DNA of 64,000 bases from Atrichornis clamosus. Its lineage: Eukaryota > Chordata > Aves > Passeriformes > Menuridae. The stretch is from the NCBI GenBank assembly GCA_013400975.1, contig WBMZ01004648.1, forward strand, positions 434,001-498,000. Direction: 5' to 3'. Position 1 is the first letter of the stretch. Each line of letters opens with the position of its first letter. Shown here one piece after another: positions 28,860-38,525 of the stretch. The notes beneath the pieces are model-generated. The model did not search any database. It was not told the origin of the DNA and saw only the letters and a program-made list of their open reading frames with translations. The translations under genes were made by a program, and so were the position numbers.

Positions 28860-29534
28860 TAGGTAGGGATGGAGTTGTCTGAAAAGTAAAAGGGAAGAAA
28901 AAAAATAATAAATCTTGTAACATCAATACTACGTGCAGTTTATATGTCTCAGAAAAAGAAGTCAGGTGTGAGACAATGTCTTAACACTGAATCTAATACC
29001 CTTACAAGCTGGTGAGGTTCTCTCCTCTTGCCATTTTGTGTATAATATAAAATACAGTATAGTACTACAAACACTCTCAGAGACACTTTGGGATAGAGTG
29101 GAGAGAAAGGGACTGAGACATTGGGAGAAATAAGAAGCGAGCAAAAATCTCAGCTGATGTAAATTTGCAGAGCTTCAAAGAGGTTACAATGATGCCTTAA
29201 TCCATATAAATTAACCCTGTGTTCTTAGAAAAATTCGCACTGCTGAATTACATTTTTCTCACTTTCTCCTCTTATTTTCTTCCTGAATTTTCACCACTGA
29301 TTTACCACATACGAATTACAATGTGACTATTAGAGACAGCACTATATTTTTAACCTACATAGTCATAGGCACAAAAAGGTTTCTCATCAAAAGAGAGCTG
29401 CAAGCAACATTTTCCCCTCTTCCAGCTCAATTAAGAAACAACATGTTTTTCCTCTCAGTGCTTCCCTTTTATCTATTCCTCTTCTCATGTTTCTCTGTTA
29501 TTTTTTTCTCCTCCATGGCATAGCAGTGGTACTG

Positions 29535-29564
29535 AATGCTGATGAGATAATGCTGATGAGATAA
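29535..29564. repeat. 14-bp tandem duplication
   Basis: TGCTGATGAGATAA occurs twice in a row (29537-29550 and 29551-29564) and is preceded by AA. The copies are perfect, so the duplication is probably recent. Confidence 0.85.
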
Positions 29565-31450
29565 TACGAAGTTTAACCCCATAGAGTCCTTTTCCTAATT
29601 TCTTCAAGTACTAGAAATATGACCTGAAGTTTTTGAGGATCCCTGATAGCCCACAGAACTGATACAAATTTCACAACATCCCCACTTTCCCCAGGACAAG
29701 AGAATACAAAATAGTTCCAGGAGACAGAAATAGTTGGGAAACAACATACTCTGTGTCAAAAACCACTGGTGGATATTGTCAAAATTTTAGATAACTTTTT
29801 ATTTAATTTTCTCTTAAAAAATGGTGAGACTTGTTTCCAAGACAATCATTGTTCCATTCAAATGCTTTCTGTCATCATTTTGTACACAAAAAAATGAAAG
29901 ACTGTATTGTAAAATATTGTATGAATTATTTTTATGAATATCATTTTTTGTTACCCACTGGGACCATGGAGAAAAGTCCTATGCCTGAATTCATTTATCT
30001 TTTATAATATTCAAGTTATGGATATTTGAATAATGGTAAATATAATGACATTTGTCTTATTTTACAACAAAAGGAAAATGACAGAATATTTGCTTAGTTG
30101 TTGATAGTGTAAGTAATAATATATTTTGTTAGCATTCTGATTTGGTGACATCACTGAATTTACAAGTTTTACTTCAACTGTATTTATAAAAATTAGAAAT
30201 TTGGCCAAGTGAAAGAACTTCGTTCATGTTATGGATAAGTATATTAATTTCAAAGGGATATTTTTGCTATTGTAATACATATATTTTCTGCAATGTCTGC
30301 TATAAACTGTAGGGTCCTCCATGCCTCTGAAATCTACATATTAATTTGAGAAGACTGTTGATTAAAACACACATAAGAATGAATGAAAATTTTAACAAGG
30401 CTTTTCTGTTTCTTACAGAAGAGTGAAAATTGTTCTTCTGAACAGTGATGGTTTCTGCATTTTCTAACAAGCACTGATTTCAAATTAATATGTGTTATCA
30501 AAGTTTTCATGAACAGGGAGAAGGAAAGAAGAAAGATGGGCTCATTTGAATTGTCAAGATAATCTGAAACTGAGGTTTTAGTCTTCATTGAAAATTATCT
30601 GAGCTGTTTGGTTTCTAATCCTTCTTTTTATTTCTTTTAGGATTACTAAAACACAGGTCAAGGAAAAGTATGGGTAAAACTAATAGGGAAATTTCCAAAG
30701 GTGGAAAAAATACAAAACCACCACATCAAAATGCTTTTTTCCAAGCTCTCAGAGTCTCTTACCGTCCTGCTTTGCTTTATTTTCTCAAATATATCTTCAA
30801 ATATGAAGACTTGCAGCTTTTAGACATGTTTTTAATGTTATATATGATAACCAACCTTGAGAGTTTGCTCACGAGTTCACAAATCACTGAACTAAAAAGT
30901 ACATCAAAATATAGAAAAGTAACCTAAAATTTGTAAGTTGTAAGGAAGGATTACACTGCTGGATGCAGTGGTTATCTGACTATGCCTTAATAGCATTATC
31001 GTACCAGATAACCATCATCTGGTAGAAAGTGACACCGTTGAACATACTGTTAAAGCTTTCCAAATTCTCTTTGTGCTTGTTACAGAAAATTCTGTTGACT
31101 CTCCATACATCTCAGTACATGAAAACATTTGCTAACCAAAATATATGTGAACAATGTTATTTGTTAATGGGGGACCCAGTAATTTTTCAGCATCCTTTCT
31201 GGGAACATCGGGAGCACTGCACTTGTAGAGGAGTCTCACTCTTCACAGCAGGGCTTATTGCCAGGTAGAAACTACCATTCTAACTAATAACACAGGATAT
31301 TGGTTTCAGATACACTGCTGACAGATTGAAATCTAATGGCCTACAGGTGATAATGTGGAAAAAAAATAACCTGGATACATAACAAAACTTTGTGTGTATA
31401 GTGACAGCCACTGTATCAGCAAGGGACATGAGCGTCCTTCAATACCAAAG

Positions 31451-31481
31451 TGTGTGTATGTGTATATATACATATATATAA
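31451..31481. repeat. TG/TA dinucleotide run
   Basis: Alternating purine-pyrimidine run that moves from TGTG to TATATA, interrupted by CA. Simple sequence. Confidence 0.8.
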
Positions 31482-31808
31482 CTTTTTTAAACTACAAACA
31501 TTATAGACAAGGTCTTTTTTAACAATACTTACAGTGTATGATAATGGGAATTTTGACACTACTGTATAATTAATTTATGTTGTACAGATGTTAGAGAAAC
31601 TCAACCAGCCATATAGAAATAATAGATCTTTAGAGAATGGAACAAGTAATTGTGGTTGCATTTGCCAGTGAAAGCCTACAGAAACAGTTATCTTTTAGAA
31701 TGAATTTAAATTTTCAGTTTTAGAAAAGGACGCCTGGCACCTAATAATTAGCAAACCAGAATCTATGCACCAAATTATTATAATGTACATATTCATTTCA
31801 TTAGATTC

Positions 31809-31859
31809 ACACCACCGTGTGGTGTAAAGCGGGAATAATTAAACACCAGATGGTGGTGT
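31809..31859. repeat. Two adjacent ACACCA/TGGTGT hairpins
   Basis: Unit 1 (31809-31825) is ACACCA, five bases, TGGTGT. Unit 2 (31843-31859) is ACACCA, five bases, TGGTGT. The spacer between them is 17 bases. The arms of one unit can also pair with those of the other. TGTGGT, the core of a RUNX site, occurs in unit 1. Function is unknown; it may be a degraded palindromic repeat. Confidence 0.55.
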
Positions 31860-34480
31860 AAACTCCAATAGCGAGAGCTTATGCATAATGCATGAGAATG
31901 GGATTTACTGTTGTTTTTATCCATTTGGAGCCATTATGCTACTCTTGGACCCCAAACAATGTCTCAGAGAAAAAGATCTCTCTGTATTAAGCATTCCTCT
32001 ATACCGAACAATTTGTTCATTTGCCTTGTCATATCCTCATCAGTTATCTTCCTGCTCAACTTCCAGAATTTCCGAGAACACATTATTTTCTGGCAGCACT
32101 CAAAAAACTCCTGAGCTTTTCCATCATACAGAAGCACCCGTGCTTACGGGATATCATTTTATGTTTCTGCCAGCAGTATAAAGTTTAAGATTAGGACCTT
32201 TGGAAATTGAATCTGATTTTTAATGATTGTAGTGTCACATTTCCAGCCTGAAATACTTTTAAAATGTCATTAACTGCTGTACCATTAATCATTTAGAATT
32301 TTTTGACCATTAAAATATCTTTTTTTTTTCATTAAAGAAGTAATGAATATGAAAGTGAAGCGAAGACAGGATATATAGTATATTAATGCCTGGCATGGAG
32401 AGCAGATTAGTATGCTTAATTCTCCTTCAGTCATGACATTCCCACTTAGGTGTTTATATTGCTCCTGAGTAAAACAATGGCAATGAGAAAAAACAAATGA
32501 GCTGTTTGCCTCCTAATCAGCAAATCTCTCTTGCCTTTAGATTTTATTGTCTGAAATCCCCAGAAATATTCACAAGACTAGTTACTGCATTTAGAAAGTT
32601 TTTCTCAAATTACCTCACAAGCGTGTGCCTGACTGTGATTCATCCTCTACCTCAAAGCAGGACCATTCAGAGTGAGGGTAGCTCAGGACAGAAGATTTTT
32701 TTTTTTTTGTCCTTCTGCACTGGAATAACCTATTACACGATGGGAAAGCACTGTGACCCAGCAAACATTGACGCATCTAGAGCTTTCCAAAACAACTTAA
32801 GTTTTCCGAAAGAGTTGAGTTTCAAGTTGCTTTCTCCATTTTGCTAACGCCACTACTGAATTCACGATGAGATCCCAAACCCTCTACCAAAGAAGAGCTT
32901 ATCAAGTTTCACTCACTGCTACAGCACCACCTCTTTAGGACACACAGTCTGTGCTTGGCTCGGGGGGCAGCACCTTTTCCTACTCTGCTCTCTCTGGATG
33001 CCCGTCTTTTGTACAGATCATCCTGATTCCTGCAGGCTCCATCATCACCACCGACAACGACTGGAGTGATTTAGCAGCAATCTTTTCTCCCCAACATTTT
33101 TTTTTAATTTGAACGTAGTTTATGCAATCTGAGCTTATGTCCACAGTAGCAATGATTTTCCTCAGTACTACACTGGTGAAGAACTTCTGTGTGGATATAT
33201 CTGTACCAGACAAACAAGCCCTTTAAAAGTACCATAAAACCATATGAATTTACTGTGCTGCTGGTGTAAGCTTAAGTGCTCTAGGAACATTAGAGATTTC
33301 TGCTGTCACGACTGTTTCAGCCCTTGGTTTTGCCCTGACTGCAGCACACAGCTGTACTGTCAGGTCTCTGCATCATGGGCTGAGAGAAGCACACTGAACA
33401 AGTAATGTTCACCACTAGGATTATCACAGTTTTCACAGTCCTGGGCTTTGAGTCAGTGGAAAAAAAATATATTTTCTAATTAAATTCCTTCCCTCAGAAG
33501 AGTCTGATGAAAGTTGAGTCATTTTAGTGAAGCCTAGAGCAAAACAAAATATACAGAGCCTCTAGAATAAAATATAACCGGAAAATCTTGATTAAGAATT
33601 TTCTCTGAGAAGTTTTTTTGATGAAAATAATAAGTTCTGAAGTACCAATGTTTCTGAAAGGGTTAAGCAAAATAAAAAGACAACGTTTCCTCTTGTGAGA
33701 ATCTAAATTCAGTTATTTCATTCTATTAAACAGTCTCCTCTTCAACTTCTAACTCTTTCAAAATGTTTAATTTCTAATTAACGAACTCTTTGTGTAAGGG
33801 CTTATGGAAAGTGCAGCTCAAGTTACTGTGCTCACTTTTGCAATGGACTTGCTTGAAGACTGTGCCCACTTCAGTAAAATGCAACCTTTTTATCACAAGT
33901 TTAAGGCTTTAGGCACTAGAGAACATGCCCCTAAGGATTATAATTTCCACAGTCCACTGTCACAAATATCTAGAGAAAATACTGTTTTCTCTTTGGTTAA
34001 CTTGAAACACTTTTTAGGAGAGCTTGAATATATTGAAATAATACACTTTACAAGTGCAGTTTCCTTGTAGTCAGGGTCCAAAAATAATACTGTCACAACT
34101 GTGATAAGCCTTAATTTGTACTTCCTACCACTCATTGAACTCAGGCACAAACACTGCAGCCACAGAGAGGGGCATGGTGCTGACTCTCAGTGCAGCAGTC
34201 TCTTTGTGAAGGCATGTAAGGATATATTCCAAGGTCAACATCCCTCACCAAACTTGACATGACAGCTTTCTAGTGCAGTTTAGTAGGTGCTATTTGCCTG
34301 CATTTTGCCTACATGAAAACTTTTCTACTCCTGAGAAGTTCAAATTATATTATCCATTTATTTCACTATTTCCCCTCCTCTCTGCATTTAAACCAGCATA
34401 TTTTGTTTGATGTAGAAGGAAAAGATGGAGAGAGTCTGACAATCTATCCAGACACATAGTCCTAGAACTGACCCTGAGTT

Positions 34481-34492
34481 TAGTTCAGTTGG
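34481..34492 (+). promoter_or_regulatory. RNA polymerase III A box of the SINE
   Basis: TAGTTCAGTTGG fits the tRNA internal promoter A box (TRGYNNARNNG) with one decayed position. It is part of the tRNA-derived head. Confidence 0.75.
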
Positions 34493-34524
34493 TTGGAATG
34501 TGGTGCTCATAAAGCCAAGGTTGT

Positions 34525-34535
34525 GGGTTCAATCC
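34525..34535 (+). promoter_or_regulatory. RNA polymerase III B box of the SINE
   Basis: GGGTTCAATCC matches the B-box consensus GGTTCRANYCC, apart from the CpG having become CA. It lies 33 bases after the A box, normal tRNA spacing. The head could therefore still bind TFIIIC weakly. Confidence 0.8.
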
Positions 34536-34610
34536 CTGTACAGAATACTCACTTAAGAGCTGGACAAGTGAGTCCCTTCCAACTCATAATATTCTCTGTG
34601 TGTGTGTGGG

Positions 34611-35194
34611 TTTGATCAGATGGGTTAAGCTCTGAACTGCACTGAAGTTTCCAGTTCCTCCTCACAGCTGTGTATGTAAAGGGAGAGAAGAGGATGCTGC
34701 TGTCTCTGTAATTTCTATAAAGTGCCACAGGACCCATTCCCTGCTATTGCTGCTCCTTAAAGATTGTTCTCTGCTGACTTCCTGGATAAAACAAGAGTTC
34801 CCTTCCCCACCACTTCCTTTTTCAAAAGCAAAGAGCAGAATCCAACATTTCAGGCAGAAAGGAGAGAACTCACAACAGTAGTATTATCTCTCCTGTATTA
34901 ATTTTTTTTCTTCTAATTTCTACCTATTTCTTACTGAAGAAAGTCAGAATTTAAAAAAAAAACCTCTCACGTTTTCCTTCAAATTCCATGAACTTAGTGG
35001 AAATTTCTTCCAAACTGAAGACACTAATTGGGAGTTCTCTTCTAGATCTGATAAAATTGAGAGTGTATAGAGATTGTAAGAAAAGCAAATTATGTACTAT
35101 TATGCAGTATAAATAGCACTGGAACAAAGACAATTTTGGTGTTTTATGGCACACTAATAGATATTCTGTAAAATTCGATCTCCCTTTCCTCAGA
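34611..35194. other. Spacer between SINE and LINE remnant
   Basis: No gene seen. The part from about 35040 may be decayed sequence from the LINE annotated next, but it does not align clearly. Confidence 0.5.
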
Positions 35195-35610
35195 ATACAA
35201 GGACAAATGGCAATCAACGAGATGGAAAGAAAAAGAAGCCAGAATGGATTGAAATGTGTATTTGGGAAAAAAAGAATTCTATGGAACTCACTATTATGGT
35301 TGAATCCTGACAAGAGTTTGGATATGTGTATGGACAAAAAAACCATATTAGTCTATAGTGAAGAGTATTAAAACACTACTAAAGTAACTCTTTTTGAAAA
35401 CATTGAAATATTTTGTGCTTCAGGCATAAACAGAGATTTATAGAAGAGAGAAAAGGCACCATTCATCAGGCAGATAATTAAATAGGGCCTCACTACAGTG
35501 TTTCTTGAATCTGCTTTGAAAAAACTGGCATTATTCACAGTTTGGGCTGTTCCTAGATTACAGGAACAACAGATCAGATTCAATACAGTAGTTCCCCTGA
35601 TACTTCTAGC
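35195..35610 (+). mobile_element. 3' end of an old CR1-clade LINE (ORF2 C-terminus and 3' UTR)
   Basis: CTATGGAACTCACTATTATG at about 35280 corresponds to the ORF2 C-terminal 'WNSLP' region. TGGACAAAAAAACCATATTA and the bases after it correspond to the 'MD..' end of the protein. From 35390 to 35600 the sequence follows a 3' UTR I remember from turtle CR1-clade elements: TTGTGCTTCAGGCATAAAC, then GATAATTAAATAGGGCC, then ACTACAGTGTTTCTTGAATC, then CTGTTCCTAGATTACAGG. The copy has many substitutions and indels. A minus-strand open frame of 131 codons across 34951-35346 is antisense to it and is not a gene. Confidence 0.7.
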
Positions 35611-36042
35611 AAAACTGAAATGCTACATACTTCCTAGGAAATTATTCCACATGGTTTTTCAGCCTGGTATGAAAGCCAGGCCTCAGAAACTGATTTTGAA
35701 ACATTCAGGTACAGGCAAACCTGAAGCTGCTAGGAAATCTTTCTAACTCTTCATACTCCCAAAGTGTGGAACAAATGTACTCGTCTGCCACAACCAATGA
35801 AATATGAATGAAATGTCATATCCTTAGCTTGGGTTCATCTCCTGTGCACAGGAGATAAAGAGCATTATAAAATGGTGGAAATAGAAAGAGTTAATAACTA
35901 AGATTATTTTGACAGTTTTGGGGCAAAGTGGGGCAAAGTCATATTTATGGACAATATGAGTGTACGCATATCAACTAACTATATCCTGGAAAGATGTGAC
36001 TGATAAATGGTTATTCACTGATTTAATTTTCTGCCTTCAGAA
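35611..36042. other. Short intergenic stretch
   Basis: No gene seen. It contains a 10-bp tandem duplication, GGGGCAAAGT twice, at 35920-35939. Confidence 0.6.
35920..35939. repeat. 10-bp tandem duplication
   Basis: GGGGCAAAGT occurs twice in direct succession without mismatch. Confidence 0.8.
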
Positions 36043-36275
36043 TTTCCTTTCCTTTCCTTTCCTTTCCTTTCCTTTCCTTTCCTTTCCTTTCCTTTCCTTT
36101 CCTTTCCTTTCCTTTCCTTTCCTTTCCTTTCCTTTCCTTTCCTTTCCTTTCCTTTCCTTTCCTTGCCTTGCCTTGCCTTGCCTTGCCTTGCCTTGCCTTG
36201 CCTTGCCTTGCCTTGCCTTGCCTTGCCTTGCCTTCCCTTCCCTTCCCTTCCCTTCCCTTCCCTTCCCTTCCTTTC
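36043..36275. repeat. Three-block pentanucleotide array
   Basis: The array is perfect and block-structured: 23 CCTTT units (36046-36160), 14 CCTTG units (36161-36230) and 8 CCTTC units (36231-36270), closing with one more CCTTT. The three blocks differ only at the fifth base. Blocks one and three are pure polypyrimidine on the plus strand, and the G of block two interrupts this. All frames across it are open on the plus strand and at least one on the minus, because the units contain no stop. The predicted peptides such as (FLSFP)n are therefore artefacts. Confidence 0.97.
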
Positions 36276-38212
36276 AAAACATGTGGGTTTTTTTCATCAG
36301 GCTAATATAGTTTTTCTATACCAGACCATATGCATATGCTTATTTTGAAACCCCATAAAAAGCGTTGCTATTTATTTTCAAAATAATTTTGATTATATCT
36401 CACAAGGAAAACAGGGCAAAAATCACTGAATGTTTCTTAGGATAGTTATAACAAGTGAGGTGTAAAAATGCAGTTTCTGATTAAAATGGCTATGCTAACA
36501 TCCATGATGTAGATAAAACCATATAAACAGAAGATAATTCTTCTTGTTTGGATGACATTAGAGATGGCATAACTACTGCTGTACAGGCATTCATTTTGTG
36601 TGACTCTTCTCTGCTATCTCTATGAAACTACAATAGAGACATCAACATTTAAACTAATCAGCCTGGACTCCCTGCAGACTCCACAGAGGTGTAATTTATC
36701 TTCCCTCTTTCAGACACCTACTCCAGGATATCATGAACTGTATCCTGAAAGAATCAATATACAGTCCTATCCAGTACACAGATTGGTTATCTCAGACATT
36801 CACCACCAGTATCTATTGAGCATATCCTACTTCTGACCATCACCCTAATAGGGGTGTAGCAGGAGTTTTGTAATGCACATTTTTGAATCTAGCAGTAGTG
36901 GTCAAAGATGTTACTGTGCAGAACACAGCAACTGGAATGCAGTTGTCGTTCTAGCAGCTCAACCAAAAGAGTCGATTGACACAAGATCTCTCTTTCTACA
37001 ATCAGTTGGTCAGCTGCTAAAAAAAAAATCTCCCAATGGTGGCTTTCTAAGACAGGAAAGTTAAATACTTTACTGAAGACCATTAAACATATTAATGGTG
37101 AGTGCAGGTTTGTAACTTTGGAGTACCCGCTCCCACAGCTGACTGCAGATTATAAAAGCAGGTTGCTCCTTGAAGGTTTCAGAGAAGTAATCCAAGATTA
37201 CTGTTTGGGTGCAGAGGCCTATGGTACTTAGAGGTGTGGTTATCAGGTGAGGGATTAAACTAAGTGGCTGTTACTGGCCTCAGCATTAGCTCCAAAACTG
37301 TACATGTTGTAGCTGTAGGGCAGCTAGAAAATGAGACAGTGTGCTGACCAGAAAGGCTTCTATTCCTCTATCAGTGCCTGGAAAAAGTCGTATGAGTGCA
37401 ACAGCGTGTCAGTGGAGGATTTCATCCTGAGTGTTAGCTAAAGGGCTGCTGATAAAACAAATGTCCCACAGGATGCTATTGCTTTTTATTACAGAGAGGT
37501 CTAGTGGGAGTTCAAACAATTAGCTGTCAAGGGATGTTTTTAAGGATGCTACTGTGCAGAAGCAGATAAACTAGAGAGTTCATGTAGTATTCACAGTAGG
37601 TAAAACTAAAGCTCTCTACAAACATGCACCACCTGGATCATATCTGAAGAAACATACTACTGAGTTTGAGTTCCTATCTCTATCAACACATTTTAAAGTT
37701 TATTGAAATATGAATTTGTCCCACATTATAGGGGATAGAATTTTTGATTTTTATATATACCAAAACTCATTTCCAATGCTGCATGCTACAAACATTCTAT
37801 AATAAATATCCAAAATGCAACTGGAGACATCACAAATATTGTCTTATCTTACAGGAGTGGGATTTATTTAAACCTGATTTATTGACAGGCTGTGTGGGAA
37901 ATATTGAAAGAAATTGTGCTATTAACATTGTTAGCATATAATCTTCTAGCCTCAGAGATGCTGAATACTAAAGCAGGCAAAAAAAAATATTACGTATTAT
38001 AGAACAGATAGAGAATATATACTGAGTAAAGTAAAACTCTCAAAACACACCTATATGATCTAGACACAATTTTCAAAGAATTTTGTCTTTGCTAGATTTA
38101 GATTTCTAAGAGATGTAAAAGTATTTTAAATGGGACATATGTCTTGAAAACTTTGTCCAGTATGAGTATTTTGACATTACAGTCAGTGGTTCCTCTATTC
38201 TTTGGCTACACT
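36276..38212. other. Intergenic DNA between two long simple repeats
   Basis: No gene or known repeat recognised. The part 37080-37580 is somewhat richer in G+C and could be an old repeat, but I cannot name it. Confidence 0.55.
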
Positions 38213-38385
38213 AAGAAAGAAAGAAGGAAAGAAAGAAGGAAAGAAGGAGGGGAAAAAAGAAAGAAGGAAAGAAGGAAAGAAGCAAAGAAAGAAAAGAAAA
38301 AGAAAGGAAGGAAGAAAGAAAGAAAGAAAAAGGAAGAAAGAAAGGAAGAAAGAAAGGAAGGAAGAAAGAAAGAAAAAGAAAGAAA

Positions 38386-38433
<48 letters not shown>

Positions 38434-38473
38434 ACGAAAGAAAGAGAAAGAAAGAAAGAAAAAAAAAAAAAAA

Positions 38474-38517
<44 letters not shown>

Positions 38518-38525
38518 AAAGAAAG
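38213..38525. repeat. 313-bp polypurine tract (GAAA/GAAG)n
   Basis: The plus strand is all A and G except for a C at 38283 and a C at 38435. The left half mixes GAAA and GAAG or GGAA units. The right half is mainly GAAA with an 18-20 base poly(A) core around 38459-38475. Stop-free translations in several frames, Lys/Arg/Glu on plus and Phe/Ser/Leu on minus, are by-products of the repeat and not genes. Confidence 0.97.

Larger units (their letters stand above)
21441..34469. other. AT-rich intergenic or intronic DNA, no gene seen
   Basis: No exon, RNA gene or sizeable repeat is recognisable. Small items are a TG run at 26309-26324, an AAAAC run at 28257-28284, a 14-bp duplication at 29535-29564, a TA/TG run at 31451-31481, and paired hairpins at 31809-31859. 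Other items are a weak old-repeat match near 24395-24460 and a GC-richer patch at 28330-28760. The remainder shows nothing I can name. Confidence 0.55.
34470..34610 (+). mobile_element. tRNA-Ile-derived SINE with CR1-type tail (TguSINE1-like)
   Basis: The 5' part follows tRNA-Ile closely from the D arm to the T arm: TAGTTCAGTTGGTTGGAATG, then TGGTGCTCATAAAGCCA (anticodon arm), then AAGGTTGTGGGTTCAATCCC. The 3' part, AGTCCCTTCCAACTC then ATAATATTCTCTGTG and TG repeats, is a CR1-type 3' end with its terminal octamer-like tail, as expected for a SINE that uses the CR1 reverse transcriptase. It is short (about 140 bp) and non-coding. The acceptor stem is not maintained, and the anticodon triplet reads CAT where tRNA-Ile has AAT or TAT, so it cannot be a working tRNA-Ile gene. 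Zebra finch TguSINE1 has this architecture as I recall it; this was not checked against a library. Confidence 0.85.

Noticed and set aside
34470..34543. Functional tRNA-Ile gene
   Set aside because: The acceptor stem does not pair, the anticodon triplet is CAT, there is no poly-T terminator right after it, and a CR1-type tail follows. It is a SINE head.
34951..35346. 131-codon minus-strand open frame with hydrophobic segments
   Set aside because: It is antisense to the LINE fragment at 35195-35610, and its hydrophobic look comes from reading an A-rich strand backwards.
36043..36275. CRISPR-like array
   Set aside because: The units are contiguous 5-mers without spacers; this is a microsatellite in a vertebrate genome.
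35960..36310. FLSFP and CLALP repeat protein
   Set aside because: It is a stop-free reading of the pentanucleotide array; there is no plausible coding sequence on either side.
37080..37580. Possible mobile element in a slightly GC-richer stretch
   Set aside because: I could not match it to any LINE, SINE or LTR family, and it has no terminal repeats or tail.
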